Shown: piece after piece, positions 1-11,062 of the stretch
Position numbering within the stretch: position 1 is the first letter of the stretch
Layout: each line of letters begins with the position of its first letter
Assembly: GCA_025765615.1 (NCBI GenBank)
Contig: JAIVFJ010000066.1
Location: 124,001-188,000, forward strand
Source of the DNA: Zopfochytrium polystomum
Taxonomy: Eukaryota > Chytridiomycota > Chytridiomycetes > Chytridiales > Chytridiaceae
Length of the DNA stretch: 64,000 nt
Reading direction: 5' to 3'
Translations under genes and position numbers: made by a program
The notes under the pieces: model-generated
What the model saw: only the letters and a program-made list of their open reading frames with translations
Told to the model about the DNA's origin: nothing
Database searches by the model: none

Positions 1-1823
1 GACGGCCTCGGATGAGTGGCTGATTGACTTGTGCGGCAGGTTCGCGTTTGTTTCCGCTGAGTTTTTCGTCGTCGTGTCGAAATTGTTAATTCCCCCGTTT
101 AAGGTTCGGAAGGATTTCTTCATCCAAGGCAATTATCGACCTCAATACCCGCGAATGCAAGGGTTACGGGTTTGTTATGTACGAAACTGATGCGGAGGCC
201 AAGCAGGCCATGGATGCGCTGACCAATGAGGGGTTTCAAGTTTCGTTTGCGAAGGTAAGAAGATGCCACCGCACAAATTCTTTTGTTCATTTGCCGTTTC
301 TGCGTGGTCGGTCCCTCTTCAGGAATCCTTCAATGCGAAATTAAAGAACTTGCATGATTCTGAAAGCACAAACATTTACGTTTCGAACTTGCCGCTCAGT
401 CTTTCAGAAGAGGTCTGGTTTCGCTTTTGGATTGATGTTTTTGACGCAAACATGTAGGGGATGCTGGATCTCTTTTCCCCCCACAAAGTGATTTCAAACA
501 AGATTCTTCGCGACTCTTCTCACACAAGTAGAGGCGTCGGCTTTGCTCGCATGGAGACTCGGGAGGCTGCAATCGCAGTTATTGCGAGCCTCAATGGCAA
601 AATGCTTCAAGGGTCAACGCAACCCCTGCAAGTCCGATTCGCAGACTCTGAGGGCCAAAAGCGGTTGAAGCAGCAGCAGCTTTACAATTCCCACCATCAC
701 AGCAATTATTCACCACCAAGTCATCGCTTCGCAACAAGGCCCCCCGTCCCTTCTCCATATCTTCCGTCTCCAACGGGACCAACGATCGCTTCCAGTGCAG
801 AAACTCCTCCATCGTCTGCTCGACGTCGACTTTTCCGAGGCTCATTTGGTTCGGGATCGTCACAAAGCGTGGAAAGCGTGAGGGCGATGGCCGTTACCCC
901 TGATAGTACCGATCTCCGCCCAGCAAGTGATGGAGCACCTTCATCCGACGGATCGCAGCGTGATGAAGACGAGAGTATCGAAACTGGAGCTGCCGGTGCG
1001 ACAGAAGCAAATTCAATCCCTTTCCAAGAGCCGAATCCTGCGTCATCTAGTGGGCCGCCAACATTGTACAGTGTTGTTCCCACCTACTACGATAGGTTTG
1101 TTGAAGTCACAATTATTTGTCAGTCCACTCATAAGCTCTCCAATCAGTTACGTATCGGCAGGTCTCATGTACGCCGCGCCAATCTTCGGCTCAGCTGCTG
1201 TTCCTTTAGTTTACAATCCCTATTACAGCTTTGCGGGACAATCCCCTCCTGCATCTGTTGGACCGTCTGCTTCTGGCCCCGTCTCATCCGGACCGAATTT
1301 CACTGCGGGATCGTACAGCGGAAACCACACTTCAAATCCGCATGCTGTAGCTTCACAGGTGCACCAGCGTGGCCCTTATCCGCTGTCTGTTGTGCCTTCT
1401 ACTGTGGGTTACACGAGCTTCATTACTTCCCCGCATCATAATTTTGGGCAGAGTTTTACCCAGCACCCTTCTTCGTTTATACCCGGGCGATCACTACCTT
1501 CACAGGAACTTGGCAGCTTAAGTTCGACTCAACAATTCGAATCGGGCAATGCCCCTCAACCGGGAGCATTAGATGCCGATGGTTATATGAAGCCAGAGCC
1601 CGCAACATCAAGTATTCTGTTTCCAAATTCTTCCATATCAATCCCTTCGCCACCTATCAAGGGAGAAGGGTTTTTTGCTCGAACTGTTTGCGGAGATAAA
1701 TCACCCACTCCAACCTCCTTGGCGGAAAGTCCCTGCTCCGCACAGTCGGTAGGCGCAACCCCACAGCAGAGTCCAGCGGTTGAAGACATCATTATCGGTG
1801 TGGAAACGCTTGGTTCCAGATAA
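1..1823 (+). CDS. RNA-binding protein with tandem RRMs, RBMS/MSSP-like (5' end cut by window)
   Basis: Probably binds single-stranded RNA through two RRM domains. Likely exons are 1-39, 104-254, 323-412, 458-1095 and 1148-1823. The first two join as LCGRFGRISSSKAIIDL, and RRM1 RNP1 reads KGYGFVMY. RRM2 holds RNP2 NIYVSNLP and RNP1 RGVGFARM, followed by LQVRFADSEGQKRLK. The second half is low-complexity Ser/Pro/Gly/Tyr-rich, as in RBMS and fungal relatives. The intron at 1096-1147 restores the frame DSYVSAGLMYAAPIFG, and the stop is at 1821-1823. The N-terminus and promoter lie outside the window. Family assignment is by RRM pattern; the specific RNA target is unknown. Confidence 0.85.
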
Positions 1824-3027
1824 TCCTCAACGACTTACCAGGTTGGTAGTCCGTGAAGTTTTCGTCTGAAACCCTAACGGTTGTCAAAAAATCTTCAAAG
1901 CAGCACCGTTTCGAGCCATATGTTTTTCCCGTAGCCGCGCCTGGCTGTCTTTTATTCTCGGTCTCTGTCTACCCCGACTGCATCGCAGGTCTTCTGTACC
2001 CTGTTGAAAGCTTTACGTGAGCCCTCATCAGCCTGTGGTACTTTCCTTCGTCTCCGCGATGATTAAAATTTCAGTTTGTTGAGCAGTATTGGGCTGTTTT
2101 GTGAAATTCAAACCGCCCTGGCAGTCATAGCACCTCTTCTCTTCCCTCCTTCCGATACTCTGCGCTGAGTCCCATTCGGCAAGAAGAATACCCTCAATAC
2201 CGCGTCAAATCCCATTCATCTGTTCTTGACGTTTTCTAACAGTTATGCCTAACTTCGGTGCGAAAGACCTGACTACTTGAAGCCTAATCTGGTTTTAGTC
2301 CACGAACTTACATGGCGGTTGATTATACACGTCATTCCTTCCATGCCTAAGGACGTTCATGATCTGGGGTGCTGTTCGTTCCCGTCTCCTCTTTCTCATC
2401 TTTGTCGTCCGCGGCAGCTTTGTTCCCTTCGCTTCTTAACTACACCCTTCTCCGCTCCCATTTCCTCTCTCGGTTTGTTCCTATCTCACTTCTCAGAATC
2501 CTCTCTTTCAACCACCTTATGTCGTTTCGGCCTTTTCCGGCCACCATTTTCTTACTTCGACCCTTCTCCTGTGCGAATTTCTTTTCTTTTTTTTGAAGAC
2601 CCTCTTTCTCACCTGCCTCCATCCTGCGAGCCCTTTCGACTCTTTCGTCTCAGGCTGCTTCTTCGTTCTATCATTATTCAACCAAGACACTCCAATAAAA
2701 TGAATTTGCGCTGCGCAGCGCGAGGGCAGATTACAGGGCCACACTCCGATCACTTCGGAAGGTTCGACTCTAAGAGTTCTATTCATTTTGCAAATAGAAT
2801 GATTGATCTAGATGGGACTTTACACAAGTTATGAGTAGCAAGCATCCGCCCGATTTTGGCAGCAGCGTTGCCAAATAGAGGGAGTGATTTCTGGAGGGAT
2901 ATTCAACCATTTTCACTCAACCCCTAAAATTCGAGATACAGGATCCCTCAGGTCACTCAGACAAACTCGGCCATTTCTCAACAATAAGACTCTGTAAGCG
3001 TTCAATTAACCCTTTGGGCCACGGTGG
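1824..3027. other. intergenic, no supported gene
   Basis: This is the 3' flank of the RRM gene. 2340-2690 is a pyrimidine-rich (CT/TTC) stretch whose open frames are compositional. I see no conserved motif or RNA gene. Confidence 0.5.
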
Positions 3028-3244
3028 TGCAAGGATTTGCTATGATGGCTGATTGATGGATTGGGCTGCTGTGGTGATGGGTGGAGTACACTACTGAAGG
3101 TGGTGGTGGTGGGAGGTTGAGCTTGGCTTCTGAACCCTGTCAGTCTTGTGTTTGTCTTTGCAAAATTCTGCAAGTCATCTTTGCCGAGCAGTATCAAGTC
3201 AAATCTCCTGCGCACTGCTTACACCAAAAGACCCAAAACCAACA
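3028..3244 (-). mobile_element. solo LTR, Copia-B family
   Basis: On the minus strand it runs TGTTGG...CA and matches the two LTRs of Copia B (8518-8746 and 15161-15399) along its whole length. It is flanked by a perfect 5-bp direct repeat, ggtgg at 3023-3027 and 3245-3249. No internal coding sequence adjoins it. The simplest reading is a full insertion followed by LTR-LTR recombination. Confidence 0.88.
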
Positions 3245-3249
3245 GGTGG

Positions 3250-3795
3250 CACATATCACATTTGATATTTTCACACTAATTTCCCAGAGTATGACGACAA
3301 CTCATAACACAAGAACACCCAAACAAAATAACTTCTTAAATGAATTTTCAGTATGTTGTTTCAGCTATGAATGATATTTTTTGAGCCAAAAAATGAAAAC
3401 TGCCACCTAAACAGCAACGGATTTCCGAAAAATATCATTTATGATATTTCAACTCAAAATCAAGAAAAAATTTGAGTTTCCGTGTGGACCTTCTTGAAAC
3501 TGGAATATGAATAGTGCCACTAATTGCCTTCAGGTTTTGCAACAGACATGGCAGTCATTCAAGACGACTTGGAGATTTCAATTTTCAAAGTGACTGATTT
3601 TCTGCTCAAACAACAACTGTTCAGTGCAACAACACCTCACAAAGACTGTGAATGCCACTGACTTAGTGTGAAGATAAGTTTCTGGCTGCCCAGACAGCTT
3701 GCACTGCAGGCAAATTCTGCATTTTCTTTCATTAACACGATCATCAGGAAACTGAACAGTGAACAGAAAATATTCCTTCCCATAATAATCCCAAC
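3250..3795. other. AT-rich unclassified stretch with a Cys-rich minus-strand ORF
   Basis: 3578-3853 (minus) encodes about 91 residues with several CxxC pairs (KCRICLQC, VRCCC). It might be the zinc-binding tail of a DNA transposase, but I cannot name the family. The flanks are AT-rich with repeated 'gatattt' words. No intact gene. Confidence 0.3.
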
Positions 3796-6141
3796 ATGTG
3801 CAATCTGCAACCTTGCAGTCGTCTAATACAAACGGCCGAGGGAGCATACACACCAGCTGCTGGTGTCAGGGATTTTTATCTTTGGGCTGGTGATTTCACA
3901 ACTGTCTTGAAGAACTCGTACTATGTATCCGACTTCTCAGACACCCTGGTTTCCATCAACCATCTCCTGGACACGACGGGGGGAAATCTGATCTTCCAGC
4001 CAGACTCTGCCATTCTCCTCTTGGGGAACTCAGAATACGTTCTTGGTGAAAAATTTAACAGGATGTACCACGTCACCCTGCAGCTCCCTGGCTCGAACGC
4101 CAATACATGGGAGGGGGATCAACAAGTTTTGGGACATCCAATGATGACTCCCCAGATCCTGAATCTGAGAGTGAGGAATCAAGCGAGATAGAAATCCAAT
4201 CTTCTCTCATTGTCAACTTAGATCTGAAACGAGATATTCTCTACTCAGACTCTGAATCTGAACCAGAACAGGAGGAAAGAGTTGACTATAGCCTCACAGC
4301 TAAGATACCTGAAATTCAAATAAAAGTAGCGGACCATCCAAAGTCCTTTTATGCACGAAGGTAATTGTGTGCAATGGTTGCCCATATTTGCAACAAGCGA
4401 GTATCAAGGCTTCAATTCTGCGAACTCTTCCATTGCATTAAGGCATTATTGGCAACCACCGATGAGGATCCAGTAACTGTGTTTCCCACAGAAATTACAT
4501 CTCCGAGATTTGCTGCCGCTTCCTTCAACATTTGGAGAAGCCATGAATTCCAAATACGCAAAGTTTTGGATGGCAGCAATGACTTATGGATAAGCAGACA
4601 TGGGAGCCAATTCCAAAAGCGGACGGTATAAGGCCAATTAAGACAAAATGGGTCTTCGCCTACAAACTTGACAAAGACTGTTTCCTATTACGCTTCAAAG
4701 CGAGGCTGGTAGCAAAAGGATTCACTCAAATCCCAGGCATAGATTATCACGAAACATTTTCTCCTGTTGTCAAAAATGGATCTGTCCACACTGTACTTGC
4801 ATTAGCGGCTATTTTTAGAATGTTCCTCAAAAGCCTTGATGTAGACATGGCGTTCCTCAATGCCACTGTTGATTGCGACATTTTCATGCTACAACCCCCT
4901 GGTTTTGAGAAAAAAGGAGCTGACCACATTCTTCAAGTATGCAAACTTCTCAAAAGTATTTATGGGCTGCACCAATCTGGCCGCCAATGGTACCAAATGC
5001 TTAGAGATTTTTTACTTGAAATTGGCTTCGAACAACTCAAATCAGACAACTGCCTCTACACAAGAAAAATCCAGACAGCACTATACTCTGCCAAGCAACA
5101 GTGCATGTCGATGGTGTAATTCTTGTGAGTAAATCCCAGGATGTCATCCAAGATGTCAAAGATAAGTTTCGCAGCCGCTACAGTATCAAAGAAAATCCTG
5201 ACTCCAAAGGTATTTGGTTAGGCCAAAAGAACTATATTTTGCGCATTCTAGAAGAATGTAATCTTTGGGGAACAGGAATCATCCCAAAGGTTAAACAGAC
5301 ACCAATGTCCTTATCATGGGTTCATGACGACGCATCTGGCTTTCTTGACAAGAGAGAACAGGATCAATTCCTTAGTACACTCATGAAAGTAGCCTATGTT
5401 GCTAATCAAACTCGTCCAGATATTGCACATGCTGTATACGCCTTGCAACAGTATCAAGGAAAAGCGACTTTCTCTGACCAAAAGGCACTTGAACACCTGC
5501 TTCGATACCTCTGCGGAATATATGACGTTGGCTTGTTCTACACTTCCAACTGTAATTTCGGACTTCAAATAGTAACGAATGACTTGTTAGAGGCTGTTGA
5601 ACATGCTGTTGGCATACCACAACCAGTAGGCTACGCTGATGCCAGCTATGCTGAAGAACCACGCTGAAAGTCACGTTCCGGTCATGTATTCATACTTCCT
5701 GGAGCAGCAATCACCTGGTACAGCAAAAAGCAATCCTCAGTAGCCTTATCTTCAACTGAAGCTGAATATTACTACCTTGCAGAAGCCTTCAAAGAGGCAA
5801 TTTGGCTCAGGAAGTTGATGAGCGAACTTGGGTTTGATATCTCTAAACCCACGATTGTGAATGAAGACAACAAATCAACTATCGCTACAGCTAAAAACCC
5901 TATTCATCATGGGAACACTAAGCATATTGATGTTCGTCTCGAGTTCATGAGGGATCATTTGGAGAAGAAGCATATTGAGCTGCGATATTGTCCAACGGAT
6001 CTAATGGTGGCAGATATTCTCACCAAACCACTTCCAGCAACACGACATTCAAAGCTCATGTCACTTCTGGGGCTAGCAAGCTACGCTGATTTCACAGGGA
6101 ACAGTATTCTACTTCTTCAACACAGCCCTACACACTTTTAA
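3796..6141 (+). pseudogene. Copia element A, decayed pol (pre-integrase, RT, RNase H)
   Basis: A broken Ty1/Copia polyprotein. Around 3850-4060 there is a pre-integrase-like stretch (LVSINHLLDTTGGNL). It is followed by an acidic linker (4107-4364) and then reverse transcriptase from about 4586 (IKTKWVFAYKLDKD, FKARLVAKGFTQ, LDVDMAFLNA). The catalytic region survives only as HVDGVILV after a frameshift near 5100, so the usual YVDD is damaged. RNase H follows (PVGYADASYAEE, a stop at about 5666, SSTEAEYY, NPIHHGNTKHIDVRLEF, VADILTKPLP). The integrase core and gag are missing. At least four frameshifts or stops show it is inactive. Confidence 0.85.
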
Positions 6142-6296
6142 TTGTTCTGTGCTCACAGTCCAAGCAATATATCAGTGTTTTTGCAGGTTTTCCGGTATAT
6201 TTGTCGTGAGATATTGCGCTGGTTCAACTCCAGCTTCGAGGTTGGTACTGCATATGCAGGCAATTTTCTCGCGTACTTGAGCAATCAATACCTCTC

Positions 6297-6310
6297 AAAT
6301 TGAGGGGGAG
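6297..6310 (+). other. polypurine tract of Copia A
   Basis: Purine-rich AAATTGAGGGGGAG lies directly before the LTR start, the standard plus-strand priming site of Copia elements. Confidence 0.8.
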
Positions 6311-7098
6311 TGTTGGAGTTTGCACACATTACCTACACCTTTTAAGATCCTCTGACCTGTCTTCAAGAGTAACGATAAGTTAAGATGGCATAAGGGCTGA
6401 TCCAAGTGTTATCTACACTTTTCTCAATCTCTGACACTGTATGAGTGCTTAGAGGTGGTTTCAATCCCCAGTCTGGGTAGACCACATCAGTGTGCTCCAC
6501 TCTTGCAATTTGATAGGGATGATTACAGGAGCTTGACAGGGAGCCTGACTTACTTCTTTGCACACATAACTCCATGGAAGTTCTGGCCAAATCAGCGTGA
6601 TGCAACAATGATGTCATGCCTGCCTCCTGACTCCTCAAAGTCTAAACTCTCTATCTCTCAGAGCTAAAAGGCTATCACCAAAGTCTGATTCCTGAGACCA
6701 CCTGCAGTATAAAAATGGGGAGCCCCAGCAGCTCCAGAGAAGCATCATCCCACCTGCTCTCTCTCTCTACCCTCGAATACATCAACAAACAAAACCATTA
6801 TTCTTATCTGAGTCACCATACCCTCTACCTTGACCTGCAAAGCTCTTCAAGTTCCACTTCGGGTCGATACCTCGTTCGTATAGGGCACTTCACTCTAACA
6901 AGAAAAGGGTGTGCTCTGCACTCTAAACAAGACCAATCTGTCTGAGAGCATCAGCTCTCCATCTACTTTGGCAACAAAGGGCGTTTCGCTCTTAACAAGA
7001 AAAGGGCTCACGCTCAAACAAGCTTTATTGCTCCACGCTGACTCAAGTCTGTTGGTGCCCTTATGACACGCCAGGCTCAATCACCAACAGTGCCAACA
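6311..7098 (+). mobile_element. 3' LTR of Copia A
   Basis: The LTR begins TGTTGG right after the polypurine tract and ends CCAACA, a perfect 6-bp inverted terminus, giving 788 bp. A TATA box (tataaaaa, 6708-6715) marks the U3/R promoter. No partner 5' LTR is in the window, so the far end rests on the inverted termini alone. Confidence 0.72.
6708..6715 (+). promoter_or_regulatory. TATA box of Copia A LTR
   Basis: Tataaaaa lies about 400 bp into the LTR, followed by a CT-rich initiator-like stretch. Confidence 0.6.
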
Positions 7099-7127
7099 TC
7101 TGAACTTGATCCAGCTTCAGGCAATAC

Positions 7128-7206
7128 AGTGAGGACAACAGGCTGTTGAGCCTGCGACCTCAAATAAAGGGAGTATACCCACTTTTATAACTGATAACTT
7201 GTGAGG
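7128..7206 (+). repeat. short dispersed repeat, copy 1
   Basis: It is similar to the reverse complement of 21803-21885 (shared words gaggacaacaggctgt and gtatacccactttt). It has no coding content, and its family is unknown. Confidence 0.6.
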
Positions 7207-7423
7207 ATTATCAATTTGACTCAACCAAACAACATTTCATATAAATGACATACACAGCTGGACCACGTTTCTTATCATTTCCATGGGTTATTATTGTCCC
7301 TGCAAGTTGAACGACTGAGATTTGGACTGTCTCTTAGTCGCAACCATGTATATTATTCATGTTATTATTATGCACTAAGTTGCAGGCGAAACGGGTCAGG
7401 CGGCGCTGCACTACTGGCAAGAG

Positions 7424-7500
7424 GCCCTCTAGCTCAGTGGTGTAGAGCACTCCCTTCAATGGAAGAGGTGCTAAGTTTGAGACATGCTGGCGGTCACTGA
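7424..7500 (+). repeat. tRNA-like head of a SINE candidate
   Basis: CTAGCTCAGTGGTGTAGAGC is an excellent pol III A box and D-arm. The matching B box is degenerate (aagtttgagac), and the arms do not fold into a clean tRNA. It precedes a body (about 7660-8140) that recurs near 18100-18392. It is more likely a tRNA-derived SINE head than a working tRNA gene. Confidence 0.5.
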
Positions 7501-7659
7501 GTGAATGATGCAGAAATGCTAAGTTCTGCACTATGACTACCAATCCTTGCCCTCCTCACTTCTGGAAATCGATTGGGATGATGTGCTTCAGTGGGTAGAA
7601 GTACGTAGTCCAGGTGTACACAGAGAGCTGCTGCATAAGCTACCATGTTGGACGGTCTC

Positions 7660-8140
7660 ATGAAAGGGTATGAGATCATCGGGTTTTATCTCCTTTCTTC
7701 ATTTGATGATTTTTACTTATTTTTTCAAGTAGTAGTTTATTCTGTTTTTCCTGTTTTTACTGTTTTATCTTTTATTTATTTGTTTGTTTGTTTTATTAAT
7801 TGCTCCAGCCACAAAGGGTCCAGTGGGAAGAGAAAGAGCCATCAACAGTGAACTGTAATGGACTACGTTCAGGTATCACCTCAGCAAACCCACCCCATGC
7901 ACTACAGACTTACAGGGTCGTCAGGCATCTCCACCGCAACTATTTGTTTGTTTGTTGTCTCTGTGTGCGTCTCTCCTTTCTTTTGTGGCTGTGAGTGTGA
8001 CTGTCTTCCTCTTTGCACCAATCAGCTCTCCCCAGCTCCTCCACCCTTCTTGGCAGAATGCCAAGAAATGCCCCATGATTTTCTGAGCTGTCTTCCTTGT
8101 TTGATGGCCCAGCCCCATTGTTTGGTGACTCACTCCTCCT
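7660..8140 (+). repeat. dispersed repeat, copy 1 (interrupted by a SINE)
   Basis: This matches 18094-18392 (shared blocks gatttttacttattttttca and ccaagaaatgccccatgatt), except that here 7793-7940 interrupts the match. It contains no ORF of note. Confidence 0.75.
7793..7940 (-). mobile_element. 5'-truncated SINE
   Basis: It matches the tail-proximal half of the complete SINE at 26450-26752 (shared words acccaccccatgcactacag and cttacagggtcgtcaggcat). It is bounded by a 16-bp direct repeat, tatttgtttgtttgtt at 7777-7792 and 7941-7956, a target-site duplication. The tRNA head is missing, as is common after incomplete reverse transcription. Confidence 0.8.
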
Positions 8141-8369
8141 CTCTCTTCTTTGTTGTTTTATTAATTGTTTGATCTTTTGTATGTGTTTTCCCCTCTTTTC
8201 TCCTCCTTCTTCCTTCACCCTGCAGATTCCAACCCTCTCCTATTTAAGCAGCCCACCCCCCATTCTTTTTGCCTCTTAGAACCTGTACCTGAAGTCTTCT
8301 TTCCTGCCCTTTTCCTTCTCTGACTGTGTGCATGAGCTGGGTGGCAGTTCCCTGGTGTGTGACAGGAGA

Positions 8370-8452
8370 GTTGGTTCCCTTGGCCATTTGTGGCAGTGTG
8401 CTGGGTTCAAGTCCCAGTGCGCCCCACCATTCTGCATGCTGTTTAGGCTGGT
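8370..8452 (+). repeat. tRNA-like T arm, SINE or tRNA relic
   Basis: CTGGG-TTCAAGT-CCCAG is a perfect 5-bp T stem with a 7-nt loop (B box), followed by tgcgcccc and acca, like a tRNA 3' end. The upstream part does not give a convincing acceptor or D arm, so it is not called as a functional tRNA. Confidence 0.4.
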
Positions 8453-8517
8453 CTGGTAGGAGATACTTGATGATGAAAGGTGGGAGGGTAAAACTGTGGT
8501 AGTGCCTCGCCGGTTCC

Positions 8518-8746
8518 TGAAAGAATTTGCTATGGTGGCTGATTGATGGGTTGGGCTGCTGTGGTGTACACTACTGAAGGTGGTGGTGGTGGGAGGTTGA
8601 TCTTGGCTTCTGTCAGTCTTGTGTTTGTCTTTATAGCAAACTGTTACAAGGACCATCACTTGCAAAATGCTGCAAGTCATCCTTGCAGAGCAGTATCAGG
8701 TCAAAGCTCCTGCACACTGCTTACACCAAAAGACCCAAAACTAACA
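8518..8746 (-). mobile_element. 3' LTR of Copia B
   Basis: It is 229 bp and on the minus strand begins TGTTAGTTTTGGG and ends TTTCA. It differs from the 5' LTR (15161-15399) by a few substitutions and one indel of about 10 bp. The base run on its outer side (8513-8517, gttcc) nearly matches that outside the 5' LTR (15400-15404, gttac). Confidence 0.87.
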
Positions 8747-8760
8747 CTCCCCCCTAAGCT
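8747..8760 (-). other. polypurine tract of Copia B
   Basis: On the minus strand AGCTTAGGGGGGAG abuts the LTR start TGTTAG. Confidence 0.8.
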
Positions 8761-9591
8761 GTGGGCAGGAGCAAAGGCCGGCATGGAGGAAAACCTTAAG
8801 CCATAGTCAACTTAATTAAAACCGTACACCGGAAAAAGAAGAATCACAAACAGGTATGACTGGCCATCAGATGGCAGAACAGAAGGACAGACCACACTAA
8901 CAAAAATGGATGGGGGCACATATTGAACTTCAGAGGTAAAAGAAAATGAGTCAAAGTAATGAAAACGAACAAAGAAGAAAACAACTTCACAGATAGAAAA
9001 AAAAATGAATCAGAGGAAAGAGAAGAAACAAAGGCCAATACGACTCAAATGGTATTCACTGAGAGCAGCTGAGAGAGATTTCGTCATATAGTCTGCAGGC
9101 TGTTCTCCTCCAGCAATCCACTCAAGCCGTACTACTTTTTGTTCCACGAGTTCTCGAATATAATGATACTTTACCATGATATGCTTTGACCGATTGGTGT
9201 AAAGATCATTTGAACTGAGGTTGATCACACTGCTGTTGTCAGTGTAGATGACAAGAGGAGTGGGAGATGGAAGTTGAAGTGCTGAATAGAGTTGGGACAG
9301 TGCCTTAAGTTCTCGTCCCAGTTCAGACACAGCTACATATTCAGCTTCCTGCGGTGACAGCATGACAGTGCTGCTTCAAACAGATGTCCAACTAATAGCT
9401 GTTCCTCCAAATAGAACATAGTAGCCAAGCTGTGATTTCCCATCTGAGTGGACACCATGGGCAGCGTCGGAGTAACCAGCTATATCTGTGCAGTTGCAAG
9501 AATAGAATAAACCATACTCACTAGTACTGTTGAGATATTCGAGAACCCGAATAAGGATCTTCATGTGTTGCTCGCTAGGGTCCTTGCTGAA

Positions 9592-9959
9592 TGTCAGGAA
9601 CATGGCAGGACAAGGCAAGGCATGGCAGACAAGGAACTGCGAGGAGTGATGATTGTATTGGAAACAATAATTCACTTGAGGGATGGGACAGGTCCCCCAT
9701 CCCCCCTTTATACCTTTTGAGAGTGTTCCTTGTCAAGACTCAAAGAAAGTTCCAGAAAGAGCAATTAGTAATACAATGATACCAATGATACCAATGACAA
9801 CAAGACAAGTCAGGAAAGCAAAGAAGGTTCCAGAAGGTTCCACAAGGTTCCATGAAGGAATGTTCTAGAAGGTTCCAGAAGGTTCCAGAAGGTTCCAGAA
9901 GGTTCCATGAAGGAATGTTCTAGAAGGTTCCAGAGGTTTCCAGAGGGTGATTCATAACA
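9592..9959 (-). mobile_element. solo LTR of the HSE-LTR family, inserted in Copia B
   Basis: On the minus strand it begins TGTTATGAATCACC and ends CTGACA. It matches 27242-27549, but with extra tandem ggttccagaa units. A perfect 5-bp target duplication, ctgaa, sits at 9587-9591 and 9960-9964. It contains TATA (plus-strand tttata, 9708-9713) downstream of the heat-shock-like array in LTR orientation. Confidence 0.92.
9823..9930 (-). promoter_or_regulatory. heat-shock-element array in the LTR
   Basis: Alternating TTC and GAA triplets are spaced exactly 5 bp apart. From 9863 to 9905 there are nine consecutive units (TTC-GAA-TTC and so on), with further four-unit (9823-9840) and three-unit (9918-9930) blocks. 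The HSF1 consensus is at least three inverted nGAAn units, so this is far above the minimum. It lies upstream of the LTR TATA box in transcription order. Binding is an inference. Confidence 0.65.
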
Positions 9960-11062
9960 CTGAAGGCACCAAGGTATGAAACTGCTGGGGCAAGGTCTGG
10001 CCGCGTGTGTGTTGCAAGGTAGTTGATGCCACCAAGGATTGCCTGGTACAGTCTCTGGTCTGCAGCTGCTTCGTCGATTCCATGTGGGTGAAGATTGAGA
10101 CTACTGGGAAGGGCACTTACTGCAGTACGGTTGTTGATAGTGTTGGCATGGCGTTGAAGTAACTCCTTGATATAGGCTTTCTGGTGCAAGAAGATTCAGT
10201 TGTGGCAGTGTTCCAGTTGCATATTGAGGATGGTTTTGATTGTTCCTATTTCGCGGAGCTTGTAACGAGATTTTAGCAGTGTGATGGCAAAGGTGATCTC
10301 CCCAGAATCCCCGAAGAAACAAATATCATCAACATAGATGGCAATGAAAATGACTTTTCCATCCACTTGACGGAAGAGGATACAGGGGTCTGCTGTGCTT
10401 TGCTGATATCCATTCGACTTCAGGTGGCCAATCAGTTCTTGGTACCAACACCGGCCAGCTTGCTTGATACCATTAACAGCTCTCTTCAGTAGCCATACTT
10501 TGCCATCACTGCAGTAGCCATCTGGCTGCTCCATGTAAATGGGCACATCAAGCATGCTGTTTAGGTACGCGTTGCTGATGTTGACAATAGCAGTGTGCCA
10601 GTTGTTTGCAGCTGTCATGGCAATGAGCCAACAAAGACTGTTGATTCGGACAACAGGAGAGTGAGTATTCCAAAAATCAATGCCATGACGTTGAGTGAAG
10701 CCCTTAGCCACAAGCCGTGCACGGAAGCGCTCAATGCTGCCGTCTGGTTTAAGTTTGACCTTGTAGACCCATTTGTTCTGCATGACGTTGATGTTGGTGG
10801 GCCGTTTCACAACTTCAAAGGCTGCTAAAGTGCTAAGGGCATCGATCTCAGTCTGCTCCACTGCAATCCACTCCTTGGACCATTTACCTGACATGGCTTT
10901 CTGCACGAGTTTGGGGGTCAGGACATGTTGTGCTTGTGAAGTAGGTTTGCCCAGAACGCGTACGCTTGGCTGAGTTGTCAGGTGATGGTGAACTTTAATG
11001 TTGGTGATGAGGAGGTGGTTCTGGTGGAGGTGGTTCTGGAGGTGGAGAAGCCTGTGAGGCAT

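Noticed and set aside
2277..2834. 185-codon plus-strand ORF
   Set aside because: It is a translation of a CT-rich tract with no motif; overlapping frames on both strands are equally open.
3245..3410. Possible MITE with ggtggca/tgccacc ends
   Set aside because: Only seven terminal bases pair and the left end coincides with the LTR target duplication; no second copy seen.
7424..7500. Functional tRNA gene
   Set aside because: The anticodon stem and B box do not fold; called as a SINE head instead.
8370..8452. Functional tRNA (Ser/Leu type)
   Set aside because: Only the T arm is convincing; acceptor and D arms fail.
9823..9930. CRISPR-like array
   Set aside because: The repeats are 10-bp tandem units without spacers, inside an LTR with a target duplication.
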